NCBI GenBank assembly: GCA_002786715.1
Contig: PCTW01000010.1
Span: 55,738 to 119,737 of the forward strand
Direction of reading: 5' to 3'
Origin: Bdellovibrio sp. CG22_combo_CG10-13_8_21_14_all_39_27
GTDB taxonomy: Bacteria > Bdellovibrionota > Bacteriovoracia > Bacteriovoracales > Bacteriovoracaceae
Length of the DNA stretch: 64,000 nt
Shown here: piece by piece, positions 17,829 through 26,482 of the stretch
Layout: every line of letters starts with the position of its first letter
How positions within the stretch are numbered: position 1 is the first letter of the stretch
Made by a program: the position numbers and the translations under genes
Notes under the pieces: model-generated
What the model was told of the DNA's origin: nothing
What the model saw: only the letters and a program-made list of their open reading frames with translations
Databases searched by the model: none

Positions 17829-18954
17829 TACAAATCTCTACGCTTTAAGTTTTGCTCAAACAACTTTGTTTCTTAAAGGTACTGAAGTCGCACCCAAATC
17901 TATTGCTGAAACTAAAAAGAGTTTGGATACCTTATCTCAGGAAAATCTTAACGATCTTTTGAGAGAATTTGTTAAGGGTTCTCGACCCAATCGTTTTGTC
18001 GGAAGTGTCGGTCATTCAAAGTCTCGTCAATTTCTCATAGATGCGATCAAAAGTTCTGACCCTGATAATAGTGGAATGCTTGTTGTCGACGATTTTAAGC
18101 CTGATGTGGCGTGGGCGCAAAAACTTTATCGTGATGATTTTGAAAGAGAAGTTGTTCCCAATTTCAAGCCAAGCGACCCCAAGTATAAAATTTGGAAAGA
18201 CTTCACAGATCATATGGTAAGTGAATTTGATCAGCTTAAAAGTTTTACTGGCAAAAATATTATTTGGGAAAAGAAAGGGCTATCCAAAGCGGATGAGATT
18301 ATTATTGTAGGCGCACACTACGACACTATTGCTCACGATAAAAAAACGTTAAGGTTAAAAACAGATGTGGAAATGCCTGGGGCCGATGATAATGGTTCTG
18401 GAGTGACGATTGCTCTCGCGATGATCAAAGTACTGGCCAGAATGCAATTGCCAAAGACCGTTCGTATCGTTTTTTTTGATATGGAAGAAATGGGCTTTTT
18501 GGGTTCTCGGGCCTATGTTGAAAAGTATCGAACTGAGCTTAAGCAAAAGAAATTTATGGGGCTGATTAATCTTGAAATGCTCGGTAACGATACCGTGACC
18601 GGCGATACAAAGAAGAAGTCGGGCAATATGCGGGCCTATATTCGCAAAGACCAAGAAAAGGGACACGCCGACGATGCAAAGCTCGTAAACCTCATCAATA
18701 ATAAAGGTTCCAAATTTACTCAAGTCACCAGCTTTGAAGTGGTTTCAAACAGCTTTAATCAATCAGATCATATCCATTTTTGGGAAGCGGGACTTCCGGC
18801 CGTCACTTATTCAGAAAATTGGGAAGATGATTTTAATCGCGAGCGCTATCACACGAGTAATGACTTTCCCGAGGCCATTAATTTCAAAACTTTGCATGGC
18901 TCTTACCAATTCATCTTTGGTGGTCTTCTTTCATGGTGCTTTGACATTCCTTAA
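17779..18954 (+). CDS. Secreted M28-family zinc aminopeptidase
   Basis: An exported metallopeptidase that releases N-terminal amino acids. The signal peptide is KKKILATLIFTLSSF with cleavage near LYA. The M28 domain carries the co-catalytic zinc ligands in order: VGAHYDT (His180, Asp182), GADDNGSG (Asp203), DMEEMGFLGS (catalytic Glu236 and ligand Glu237), NLEMLG and SDHIHFWEAG (last His). Residues 25-165 form an N-terminal region typical of bacterial leucyl aminopeptidase-type members. Length 391 is normal. The start lies 50 bases inside the upstream MnmA-like gene, so the two are co-transcribed despite unrelated functions. A nutrient-scavenging role is inferred. Confidence 0.9.
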   Translation: MKKKILATLIFTLSSFNTNLYALSFAQTTLFLKGTEVAPKSIAETKKSLDTLSQENLNDLLREFVKGSRPNRFVGSVGHSKSRQFLIDAIKSSDPDNSGMLVVDDFKPDVAWAQKLYRDDFEREVVPNFKPSDPKYKIWKDFTDHMVSEFDQLKSFTGKNIIWEKKGLSKADEIIIVGAHYDTIAHDKKTLRLKTDVEMPGADDNGSGVTIALAMIKVLARMQLPKTVRIVFFDMEEMGFLGSRAYVEKYRTELKQKKFMGLINLEMLGNDTVTGDTKKKSGNMRAYIRKDQEKGHADDAKLVNLINNKGSKFTQVTSFEVVSNSFNQSDHIHFWEAGLPAVTYSENWEDDFNRERYHTSNDFPEAINFKTLHGSYQFIFGGLLSWCFDIP

Positions 18955-18962
18955 GGTCAAAC

Positions 18963-18991
18963 TTGTTGGATTGTGCACAATTTGCTAGGAT
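18963..18991 (+). promoter_or_regulatory. Candidate mnmA promoter with palindromic spacer
   Basis: TTGTTG and TAGGAT are separated by exactly 17 bases, and the ATG of mnmA follows 18 bases later behind a GAGG ribosome-binding site. The boxes are imperfect (three of six and four of six). The spacer contains a perfect 12-base palindrome, ATTGTGCACAAT at 18970-18981, which could bind a dimeric regulator. Confidence 0.4.
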
Positions 18992-19009
18992 CCCGCCCGA
19001 GGTACAAAA

Positions 19010-20152
19010 ATGAGCATGGTCGTCTGTGGTATGTCTGGTGGAGTTGATTCTTCAGTCGCCGCACACTTATTAAAGCAACAAGGACACGAAGTCGTCGGAC
19101 TCTTCATGAAAAACTGGGAAGAGAAGGATGAAAACGGCGTGTGCAGCAGTGAAAAAGATTGGCAGGACGTCGAGCGCGTCTCGCAAAAGCTCAATCTCTC
19201 TTACCATTCGATGGAGTTTGTGGAGGAGTATCGCGATCAAGTTTTTGCTCACTTTGTGAAAGAGTACAAAGAAGGTCATACTCCCAATCCCGATATTCTC
19301 TGTAATCGCGAAATTAAATTTAAAGTTTTTCTCGATAAGGCCATGGAATTGGGAGCTGATTATTTAGCTACCGGACACTATTGTCGCAAAAAAATGATCG
19401 GGGGAGAGTGGCGACTGGTTAAGGGGGCTGATCCTAATAAAGATCAAACCTATTTTCTCTACACCATCACTAAGGACATTTTAGATAAAGTACTCTTTCC
19501 TGTCGGAGAGTTGCTAAAACCTGAAGTGCGAAAAGTGGCAACTGAACTCGACCTAGCGACTAAAGACAAAAAAGATTCAACGGGGATTTGTTTTATTGGT
19601 GAACGCAATTTTCGCGAATTTCTGTCACAGTATATTAAGACTCAAAAAGGCTCCTTTAAAACTTTAAAGGGGGAAGTGGTTGGCGTTCATCAAGGTGCCT
19701 GCTTCTTTACTCAAGGTCAGCGCAAAGGTCTAGGCCTTGGTGGTCAGGGTGCACCTTGGTTTGTTGTTGGTAAGGACATGGCAACTAACACCGTTTTTGT
19801 CGAGCGAGGCGAAGAGCATCCCGCGCTTTATGCCGATGAATTATGGGCCAATGAACTGTCCTTTGTGTCGGGGTCATTGCCGCTTGAATCTCCCTATCGC
19901 TGTCGCGCCAAAATCCGCTATCGTCAGCCCGATCAAGATTGCACAGTCTATAGTGATGGCCCTGATCGCATCAAAGTGGTTTTCGATGTTCCCCAGAGAG
20001 CGATCGCTCAGCGACAATCAATAGTTTTCTATACCACGATGGAAGGTGAGGAAGTTTGTTTAGGCGGGGCCATGATTGAAAAGTCGGGTGCCACTTACTA
20101 CGAGCGCGGACTTATTCCCGATCTTTCTAAGACCAGTACTTCGGATCATTAA
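19010..20152 (+). CDS. mnmA: tRNA-specific 2-thiouridylase MnmA
   Basis: Makes the 2-thiouridine at wobble position 34 of tRNA-Lys, -Glu and -Gln in the cytosol, using ATP and persulfide sulfur. PP-loop GMSGGVDSSVAA (7-18), GLFMKNWEE, TPNPDILCNREIKF with active-site Cys98, YLATGHYCR, NKDQTYFLY and DSTGICFIGERNFREFL with Cys194 are all present. The C-terminal beta domains carry GQRKGLGLGG and EVCLGGAMIE. Length 380 is typical. The Shine-Dalgarno is GAGG, eight bases before the ATG. Its 3' end overlaps the convergent small Cys protein by 26 bases. The second, cysteine-less paralogue upstream makes the pair unusual. Confidence 0.96.
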   Translation: MSMVVCGMSGGVDSSVAAHLLKQQGHEVVGLFMKNWEEKDENGVCSSEKDWQDVERVSQKLNLSYHSMEFVEEYRDQVFAHFVKEYKEGHTPNPDILCNREIKFKVFLDKAMELGADYLATGHYCRKKMIGGEWRLVKGADPNKDQTYFLYTITKDILDKVLFPVGELLKPEVRKVATELDLATKDKKDSTGICFIGERNFREFLSQYIKTQKGSFKTLKGEVVGVHQGACFFTQGQRKGLGLGGQGAPWFVVGKDMATNTVFVERGEEHPALYADELWANELSFVSGSLPLESPYRCRAKIRYRQPDQDCTVYSDGPDRIKVVFDVPQRAIAQRQSIVFYTTMEGEEVCLGGAMIEKSGATYYERGLIPDLSKTSTSDH

Positions 20153-20345
20153 AATTTATTTTTTCTTTCTCTTCTGAATTTTTACGAACAACTCGCTCTT
20201 CAAATTCTTGGCAATCTTCACCTGTCTCACGCTTGATTACATTGGCCGGAATTTGCGCGGTTTGAAATTGAAAAAGTTTACAACCTCTCGGGGTGAGAGA
20301 GTTATAAGTTGCGAAGTAATGGCGGCATTTAAGACAAGCAGTCAT
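20127..20345 (-). CDS. Small conserved cysteine-motif protein
   Basis: A 72-residue soluble protein with Cys4 and Cys7 (CLKC), Cys22 (PRGCKLFQF) and Cys45 (GEDCQEF). The pattern CxxCxxY...T..RGC..F.F...P..V....G..C..F recalls a widespread uncharacterised family of small proteobacterial proteins that probably bind a metal through the four Cys. That link is from memory of the pattern, not a search. Its last 26 bases overlap the end of mnmA on the opposite strand. The charged C-terminus (NSEEKEKINFNDPKYW) is variable. Function unknown. Confidence 0.7.
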   Translation of the reverse strand: MTACLKCRHYFATYNSLTPRGCKLFQFQTAQIPANVIKRETGEDCQEFEERVVRKNSEEKEKINFNDPKYWS

Positions 20346-20530
20346 CCCTCTTATTATGCCTGATCACTCAAACCCCTTAAAGACTAGGCAAATGACTCTT
20401 GTTTGGCCGTTAAAAGTTTGGTCGATTAAATCTACAGGTATGAAAAAGGGGTAAGGGGTCTCGAGCTCATCAAATAAATGGGGCATACTCAAAAAGGCCG
20501 GTGTTGGCCTGATTAAAAGGTGCTGTTTTC

Positions 20531-20854
20531 ATGGATAATGCAGATAATTTAGTGCTCTTTCCCTCCTCGAAGAACTTCGAAAACTTCAGTCCAGAAGAGC
20601 TAGGAACTGATCCTTTGTACGAACTCTTAAACGAGTTTGCTCATATCGAAGACGACGATATCTGGGATGATGATGAACCTGAAATCAATGAGTTAATGGA
20701 GACCGCTCCCACTGAACTCCCTAAATTTGAAAGTCATAGCGAACTCAATCAAATGCTCTGTGCCCAAATGGAGCAGCTCGAGGACCTGGGACAGCGTCTC
20801 AAGTACTACTTGGGCGAGATCGAGCTCTATATCCCTGAAAAACGTCGCAAATAG
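20531..20854 (+). CDS. Small acidic protein of unknown function
   Basis: A 107-residue, strongly acidic cytosolic protein: the middle is rich in Asp/Glu (HIEDDDIWDDDEPEIN) and the C-terminal 40 residues form a probable amphipathic helix (LNQMLCAQMEQLEDLGQRL) ending in basic EKRRK. There is no signal peptide or known domain. The ribosome-binding site is weak (AGGTG, 10 bases before the ATG). It sits alone between mnmA and tRNA-Leu. Codon use and the clean start suggest it is real. A small adaptor or regulator is possible but unsupported. Confidence 0.6.
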   Translation: MDNADNLVLFPSSKNFENFSPEELGTDPLYELLNEFAHIEDDDIWDDDEPEINELMETAPTELPKFESHSELNQMLCAQMEQLEDLGQRLKYYLGEIELYIPEKRRK

Positions 20855-20912
20855 CTCATTTCTCAGTGGACAACCCCAACAATTTTGAATAATTTAAGAG
20901 CTCTTTAAATGT

Positions 20913-20997
20913 GCCCAGGTGGCGAAATTGGTAGACGCACTACCTTGAGGTGGTAGCGCCGCGAGGCTTGCTGGTTCAAGTCCAGTCCTGGGCACCA
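20913..20997 (+). tRNA. tRNA-Leu (anticodon GAG)
   Basis: An 85-base class II tRNA. The acceptor stem GCCCAGG pairs with CCTGGGC, the discriminator is A and the 3' CCA is encoded. The D arm is GTGGCGAAATTGGTAGAC-like, and the anticodon stem CTACC/GGTAG encloses loop TTGAGGT, giving anticodon GAG (20947-20949), which reads CUC and CUU. A short variable arm and the T loop GGTTCAAGTCC follow. CUC/CUU leucine codons are common in this window. It appears as a single-gene unit. Confidence 0.97.
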
Positions 20998-21057
20998 TTT
21001 AGAGAATTCTCAAAAAGTACCTCTTCATTTTTGTCAATTAATACCGATAAGATAGTA

Positions 21058-22305
21058 ATGAAATTTCATTCGCTTGGTGTCCTATTCTTGGTCAGCGCAA
21101 AAGTCTATTCATTCGAATGTGATCGCAGTCTTCCTTCGGCCATGAGCAAAAATTTAGATTCGCTGACAGATAACTCATTTGAGGTGAGTTGTGCTGAGTT
21201 TGAAGCCCGCAACAAATGTGTGGTGAAAGAGGAACGCGGAATTTCCAATCTCGATCCAGAGTGGTTAGCAAAGAAATTGATTTTCAAAGATAAGGCAAAG
21301 GCAGATGACAAAAAAGATCGCTATGGCAGTCTTATCGAACAGCTTTTTAACACTGCTTCCTCGCAAGACTCGAGTTTAAACAAAGAAGAATTTGAATCCC
21401 AGATGAAGGCCCGCTTAGTCGATTTTGTAAAAGTTCGCCAATGTGAGCCCTCATTTGGAAGAAGCCAATACACTCTCGACTTTGATGAGATTGGAGGAGC
21501 GGTTAAATACAGTCATATTAAAGATCTCCAAAAATCAAAAGCTGAAGCCAGTAAGCTCCTCTCAGACGATGTATTTAAAAAGAAAGCATCGTTAAAAATC
21601 AAAGAACATAATCAAGAAAATTTTTACAGATTCTTTAATGAGTCAAAGTTTGAAAACGATCAAAAAATGATTATTACGTCTTATTGCACTCCGAATCTTT
21701 CGCTCTCTGCCCCCGCGCCAACGAGTTATCCCATTCCAACCTGTAAAAGCTCAATCAGTAAATACTTTGTTGATAATAAAGCCGAACTTAAGGGGCAACT
21801 CAGCAGTGATTTAGAAAAAGATCAAAATGAATTGAAGAAATGTATTCGAGAAAATGAACAAGCCGGCTACAAAGTATCAAAAGTTAAAATTAAGAGTTCA
21901 GCGAATCAGTTACGAAATACTTCAAGCCTTGAAGATATTAAAAAAGGCGTAGGTTTTTGCGGTTACGATTTTCTAGGTCTAGCGACGGCAAGAGCGCAAT
22001 TTGCTAAAAACAAAATTTTGCCTCAACTCATAAATTTTGAGGGAGCGAGTGTTGAATTAGAACCTCAAGGACAAAATGGCAATGGCAGTTCTGGCCCCTG
22101 TCCTTATGATAAGCAGGGGAATATTCTGAAAGAGTATTTAGGTGCTGGAAAGATTAAACTAGATGAATTTAAGGCGACCGATATTGAAGTTGAATTTGAA
22201 GCAACACAAAGAATAAAGGGCCAGACGGAGAGTCAGGTTAATGGTGTTACTCGTGTTAGAGCAAGTTGCAGCTCGATTCGAATAAAGTGTATGGGAGATT
22301 TGTGA
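21058..22305 (+). CDS. Exported protein, first gene of papain-like protease operon
   Basis: A 415-residue exported protein (signal MKFHSLGVLFLVSAKVYS, cleavage before FECD) with about a dozen Cys. An upstream in-frame start at 20950 would lie inside the tRNA and is rejected. Near residues 285-325, KIKSSANQLRNT followed by GYDFLGLATARAQFAKNKIL resembles the peptidoglycan-binding OmpA-like layout (a strand, then 'LS..RA..v...L'), but this is a weak visual match. It is followed after one base by the protease gene and then a small exported protein, so the three likely form one extracytoplasmic unit. A FliA-like -10 (ACCGATAA, 21043-21050) lies just upstream. Confidence 0.75.
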   Translation: MKFHSLGVLFLVSAKVYSFECDRSLPSAMSKNLDSLTDNSFEVSCAEFEARNKCVVKEERGISNLDPEWLAKKLIFKDKAKADDKKDRYGSLIEQLFNTASSQDSSLNKEEFESQMKARLVDFVKVRQCEPSFGRSQYTLDFDEIGGAVKYSHIKDLQKSKAEASKLLSDDVFKKKASLKIKEHNQENFYRFFNESKFENDQKMIITSYCTPNLSLSAPAPTSYPIPTCKSSISKYFVDNKAELKGQLSSDLEKDQNELKKCIRENEQAGYKVSKVKIKSSANQLRNTSSLEDIKKGVGFCGYDFLGLATARAQFAKNKILPQLINFEGASVELEPQGQNGNGSSGPCPYDKQGNILKEYLGAGKIKLDEFKATDIEVEFEATQRIKGQTESQVNGVTRVRASCSSIRIKCMGDL

Positions 22306-22306
22306 C

Positions 22307-23557
22307 ATGAAGATACTGTCATTAATGTTTCTTTTTTCTTTTAACTCTTGGTCTCAAGATGTCTCTTTATTAAATCAACAGCCTGTTTTGAGTCAGATGA
22401 CAGGAAACTGTTATACCCATTCAGGGACGGATATGATGACGGGGGCATATCTGCGTAATAAACGAGTTGAATCCACCATACAGCCTCACCCCATTCTGTT
22501 AGGGGGATTAGTCTCTGCTGATTCTGGGCGAGGCAATATTAGTTCAGGATTAACCTGTGACTTTTTTAATGCCGCTAAGAAAATTAATAAACCCGTTTGC
22601 TCTGTTCAAGCTTTTAATTACTACGTTTCGAAATCCGGAGCGACGACCAAAAAAGTTCGCGATAATATCAATAGCCTTGATCGAGCAATGCAAAACTTGC
22701 ATAAACTTTTTCAAAAAAACAATTGGTCTCGTGCGGATAAAGAGAGTGCATTAAAAGCTGCTGACACTATTATTGGATCGACTTGCAAATTGCAACGAGT
22801 CGCAAATCTTGATGATCGACGTTTTGTTGAATTGGTGGATGATGCCAGAGAAATTATCAACCGTTTATCACCTCGACGAAGTTTATTAGGTGGATTGAAA
22901 GAGGATCTTATCGATATGTTCACTGTAGGAGTAGGTCCTTATACATTTAGACGAATTGAAGAGAGTTATAAGTTGAGTAAAGAGAGAAAAGTTGCGATGA
23001 ATGATATGCTGGAAGAAATCTATACAACAATGAATGACCAATGTGTGGCCTATGCTCGTAAGAATAAATTATCTGTAGTGCCAAGTGATTTCTTGGCCTA
23101 TTCGAAACCTTATACATGTCACAACGAAATCTATAAAAAACCACGAATTAAGAATCCTAAACTTAAAGAGACCCTTGATTTTATCGATCGCCAAGTCAGG
23201 GTCGGATACCCAACTGGAATCTATCTGTGTTCGGCCGTCTTCTACGGCAAGGGACCTAAGGTTGGAGATTATCGTGATTCTAAAGGTGAGTGTGTGAATG
23301 GTGGTGGTCACGCTGTCACAGTAACGGGAATCGTCTATCGCAATGGGAAGCGTTTTTTTAAAATTCGAAATTCCTGGGGTACGGGAGCTTGTCATACTTT
23401 GGCCGCTGGTAAAAAAGCTTGCTTGGCCAAGAAACAATCAGGTTGTCCTTCTGACAATGCGATAACTTGTGAAGATGGTGTCTATTATATGTCTGATGAT
23501 TATTTAGGACTAGGCTTATGGGGACATGCCCGCCTAACAGTCATGAAAAAGAAGTAA
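22307..23557 (+). CDS. Exported papain-like (C1) cysteine protease
   Basis: A secreted cysteine peptidase. After the signal peptide (KILSLMFLFSFNSWS) comes LSQMTGNCYTHSG, equivalent to papain QGxCGSCWAF, giving oxyanion Gln30 and nucleophile Cys35. GGGHAVTVTGI supplies His338 and KIRNSWGTGACH supplies Asn355 of the triad. All four catalytic positions are present. There is no propeptide before the catalytic Cys: the mature chain starts almost at the active site, so activity is not controlled by a classical N-terminal prodomain. A long helical insertion (about residues 90-260) separates the two halves. It is second in a three-gene operon with two exported Cys-containing proteins. Confidence 0.85.
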   Translation: MKILSLMFLFSFNSWSQDVSLLNQQPVLSQMTGNCYTHSGTDMMTGAYLRNKRVESTIQPHPILLGGLVSADSGRGNISSGLTCDFFNAAKKINKPVCSVQAFNYYVSKSGATTKKVRDNINSLDRAMQNLHKLFQKNNWSRADKESALKAADTIIGSTCKLQRVANLDDRRFVELVDDAREIINRLSPRRSLLGGLKEDLIDMFTVGVGPYTFRRIEESYKLSKERKVAMNDMLEEIYTTMNDQCVAYARKNKLSVVPSDFLAYSKPYTCHNEIYKKPRIKNPKLKETLDFIDRQVRVGYPTGIYLCSAVFYGKGPKVGDYRDSKGECVNGGGHAVTVTGIVYRNGKRFFKIRNSWGTGACHTLAAGKKACLAKKQSGCPSDNAITCEDGVYYMSDDYLGLGLWGHARLTVMKKK

Positions 23558-23558
23558 G

Positions 23559-23900
23559 ATGAAAAAGCTTTTATTAGTATTTTGTATTTTAATAGAGTCT
23601 GCTAATGCAGAATTCGTGCTCGTTGATTATAAAGATCAAAAACATCTTTTTGAAAAAAATAAAAATGATCGGATTGTATCGGTTGAATGTCTGAAGAAAG
23701 AATGCTCCGCCAATACATTTCATTTTAAGAAAGTTAAAATTAAAGACGGAGAAGATCCTGCGGCCGTTGCTTGTCTGGAAACCAAGCAGGCAAAAATTAT
23801 TCAAATGCATGATGGTAAACACAATGAAGAAAGCGTCTGTCTCTTTGATGATGGATCGATGCTTACATTTGGTTCAATGCGTATTCTCGTTTCTGACTAG
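23559..23900 (+). CDS. Small exported protein of the papain-like operon
   Basis: A 113-residue exported protein with signal peptide KKLLLVFCILIESANA and four Cys in the mature part (VECLKKEC, VACLE, SVCLF). It starts two bases after the stop of the cysteine protease gene, so it is co-translated. Predicted strands (FHFKKVKI, AKIIQMHD, SMLTFGSMRIL) suggest a small beta-rich domain. Chaperone, inhibitor or partner of the protease are natural ideas from position alone, and nothing in the sequence proves one. I do not recognise the family. Confidence 0.7.
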   Translation: MKKLLLVFCILIESANAEFVLVDYKDQKHLFEKNKNDRIVSVECLKKECSANTFHFKKVKIKDGEDPAAVACLETKQAKIIQMHDGKHNEESVCLFDDGSMLTFGSMRILVSD

Positions 23901-24015
23901 TCACTCTTTTTAAATTCTTACATCTCTTCATTTGTAATAGAAAAGTAAAAGATCCAATATTCTATAGTATTGACATCGTGCTGTGTGGAAGACTTGCTTT
24001 CAACAGGAGTTGACT

Positions 24016-24918
24016 ATGAATTCTGCAACACAAGCTCGTCCATCTTTGGTTGAAATGTTTTCTAATCGACAATCTCGAATGGGAATCTTCTTCTTTCTCG
24101 TAATGCTGAGTTTTCACATCGGAGCTCTTCAAATTTTTAACTTTCAATGGTCTTGGTTTGCCTTTGGTATTTTCTTCATCTCTTATGTGATGAAGATTGT
24201 CGGAGTCACCATGGGGTATCATCGCTATTTTGCTCATCGCTCATTTAAAACATCACGCTTCTTTCAATTTATAATGGCCCTCGCTGGAAGTTCCGCCATT
24301 CAAGGAGGAGTGCTATGGTGGGCCGGCCATCACCGTGGACACCATCATCATAGTGATGAAGAAGAAGATCTGCATTCTCCTGTGACTCATTCCATTTTTC
24401 ATTCTCATTTAGGCTGGATGTGGGCCAGAGATTGCTTCAAACCGATTAAGTACAAGCTTCTGGATTTTGCTCGCTTTCCTGAAATTCGTTTTTTGAATAA
24501 GAATTATGTGCTGTTAATGATCATACAAGGATTAAGTTTTTATCTTCTTGGAGAGTATTTAGGACAAGCTTATCCTTTGTTACAAACAAGTGGCTGGCAA
24601 GTCTTTGTCTGGGGTTTTCTTTTTGCCACCGTTTGGACTTGGCATATTACTTTTTCGATTAATTCAATTTGCCATCTGTTTGGTAGCAAACGATACAATT
24701 CGCATGATGAATCACGTAATAATTGGTTATTCGCCATTTTGGCCTTTGGTGAGGGCTGGCATAATAATCACCATAAATATGGCTGGTCTGCCCGCAATGG
24801 CTTCTTTTGGTGGGAATGGGACCCCATTTACTACATGCTTAAAGTCTTGGAAAAGCTTGGAATTGTGTGGGATTTAAGGACTCCAAGTCCAGCCCAATTA
24901 GTAGACATAAATAGCTGA
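24016..24918 (+). CDS. Acyl-CoA/acyl-lipid delta-9-type fatty acid desaturase
   Basis: A membrane di-iron desaturase introducing a double bond into saturated acyl chains, probably to set membrane fluidity. Three His boxes are present: HRYFAH (69-74), HHRGHH (105-110) and HNNHH (about 255). Four transmembrane helices surround them, and the order matches the stearoyl-CoA desaturase (OLE1-like) family. Length 300 is typical of bacterial forms without a fused cytochrome b5. The ATG at 24016 follows CAGGAG and replaces an earlier in-frame start at 23983. The gene stands alone. Whether the substrate is acyl-CoA or acyl-lipid cannot be read from the sequence. Confidence 0.92.
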   Translation: MNSATQARPSLVEMFSNRQSRMGIFFFLVMLSFHIGALQIFNFQWSWFAFGIFFISYVMKIVGVTMGYHRYFAHRSFKTSRFFQFIMALAGSSAIQGGVLWWAGHHRGHHHHSDEEEDLHSPVTHSIFHSHLGWMWARDCFKPIKYKLLDFARFPEIRFLNKNYVLLMIIQGLSFYLLGEYLGQAYPLLQTSGWQVFVWGFLFATVWTWHITFSINSICHLFGSKRYNSHDESRNNWLFAILAFGEGWHNNHHKYGWSARNGFFWWEWDPIYYMLKVLEKLGIVWDLRTPSPAQLVDINS

Positions 24919-25023
24919 TTCTATACTTTTTCTTTAGCAATATTTTGTCTATTTTTTTAACACCACTATAAATTACTCCAAGGATATGCGCTTTTCTTCA
25001 ATCTTGGTTGATAATGAAAAGAT

Positions 25024-26436
25024 ATGAAATACTTAGGATTCATTTCTCTCTTTTTATCGCTTCAGTCATGGGCCATGACTGATTCTACTAAGTATTCAAT
25101 CATTAATAAAGTCTCTCCTGCTGTCATTCTTCCCACTCCAATTGGAACTCCTCCTCCTTCAAATATCGAAGTTTGGAGCGATGATTGGATTTTGAATACT
25201 CCATTAGAGGGAAGTCTTAACTCATCAAATTCAAAAATTAATACTTTTGGGGCCGTTGGGATAAAATGTGACTCGAATTATAGTCTGCATGATCTTTGGT
25301 TGCCTCAAGTTATGCAAATTGCAGATTCTTCAATAATTTCTCTCTACGCTGAGCAAGTTGGTAATGAAGACCATATGGATTTATTGCAGAGAATGTTTGC
25401 TCGTTTGGATCGTAGCATTCCAAGTCTTGCCTCAAAATTGAGATTGGCCTTAGATCAAATGTCCATTAATTATGTAAAGGGGCCATTGGCCACTGATGGT
25501 CTTAACTCCCTCTTTAAAAGCACTATCCCAAAATGTAAGACGGTACGTTTTAGTCATCGCATGAAATATGCTTATGGCACAGAAATTTATATCGATCAGG
25601 ATATCTTTTTTGATCGTGGCGTCTCTGTTCAAACGCGGTCCGGTATCATTTTGCATGAGCTCATTGCGACCTTGTTTGAAAACGAATTTAAGTCGGATAA
25701 GGAAATTGCTTTCTCTGGAATCGTCGCAACTATTCTCGCTAGTGATTTTAATCAGAAGGATTTGCTTGATCGCGTTTCTACCTTTGGATTTACCATCTCA
25801 GATACTTATCCCTACAAAGCGATTGCTCAATATCGCGCCAAATTAGTAAAAGAAAAATCATCGATGTTAGGGATTATGTTAGTGAATAAGCAAAATCAGT
25901 TGTCTGACATAACTCAATTAACCCAAGAGTATGCTCGCGATCTTCGCCAGCAGTTCTCCAGTGTTCAGGTTCGACAGTACTCCGATTCTTATTCTCTTGA
26001 TCTTTATATGAACTATCAGTCATTAAGTATTACCGATCAGTACTACGCACTAAAAGATTTAACCTATGTGATGGATCGCTTGTTTAAGTCCCACGAAAAT
26101 GAAGTGGCTTATTCAGCGCGTGCTATTGCAGAGCTCGAAAGATCAAATGATGTCTACGCTGTTGAGCAAATTCGTCGATTTCATCAGAGAATTGAAGATA
26201 TTAATAGAATGATGAAAGATCAGGCAAAATTAAAGTCTAAATTTGATTCAATAAAACGCTTAAACTTGGCCTTTATAGAGGACATTAACAGTGAGCTATT
26301 GGACAGACTTTCCAAAATTCATCGCTTTGAGCAGGAAGATCTTAAAAAATTGCCAGATATGGATAAGAATATCCTTGCGAGTATCTTGGGAAAACGCGAT
26401 CTTATCTTCAATGAAGTCGTCTCAGACCTCCAGTAA
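25024..26436 (+). CDS. Exported protein of unknown function
   Basis: A 470-residue protein with a signal peptide (KYLGFISLFLSLQSWA). Two Cys (IKCDS, PKCKT) bracket the N-terminal half. The motif ILHELIATLFENEF near residue 210 begins like an HExxH zinc site but lacks the second His, so it is not called a metalloprotease. The last 200 residues are long charged helices (YSARAIAELERSNDV, FHQRIEDINRMMKDQ) suggestive of a coiled coil. GATAAT lies eight bases before the ATG, consistent with a very short leader. No family recognised. Confidence 0.75.
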   Translation: MKYLGFISLFLSLQSWAMTDSTKYSIINKVSPAVILPTPIGTPPPSNIEVWSDDWILNTPLEGSLNSSNSKINTFGAVGIKCDSNYSLHDLWLPQVMQIADSSIISLYAEQVGNEDHMDLLQRMFARLDRSIPSLASKLRLALDQMSINYVKGPLATDGLNSLFKSTIPKCKTVRFSHRMKYAYGTEIYIDQDIFFDRGVSVQTRSGIILHELIATLFENEFKSDKEIAFSGIVATILASDFNQKDLLDRVSTFGFTISDTYPYKAIAQYRAKLVKEKSSMLGIMLVNKQNQLSDITQLTQEYARDLRQQFSSVQVRQYSDSYSLDLYMNYQSLSITDQYYALKDLTYVMDRLFKSHENEVAYSARAIAELERSNDVYAVEQIRRFHQRIEDINRMMKDQAKLKSKFDSIKRLNLAFIEDINSELLDRLSKIHRFEQEDLKKLPDMDKNILASILGKRDLIFNEVVSDLQ

Positions 26437-26447
26437 ACATCTTCTTC

Positions 26448-26476
26448 TTGTGACACATGCTCTTTGTGATTACAAT
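26448..26476 (+). promoter_or_regulatory. Sigma70-type promoter, leaderless start
   Basis: TTGTGA (four of six) and TACAAT (five of six) are separated by exactly 17 bases. The -10 ends six bases before the ATG at 26483, so transcription should start at the start codon. AAGG lies one base before the ATG, too close to act as a Shine-Dalgarno. Confidence 0.55.
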
Positions 26477-26482
26477 TAAGGT

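Noticed and set aside
20950..21057. N-terminal extension of the exported protein at 21058
   Set aside because: The extension would begin inside tRNA-Leu, and the signal peptide starts exactly at the ATG at 21058.
25640..25700. Zinc protease site in the 470-residue exported protein (HELIA)
   Set aside because: The second His of HExxH is absent, so the motif is incomplete.
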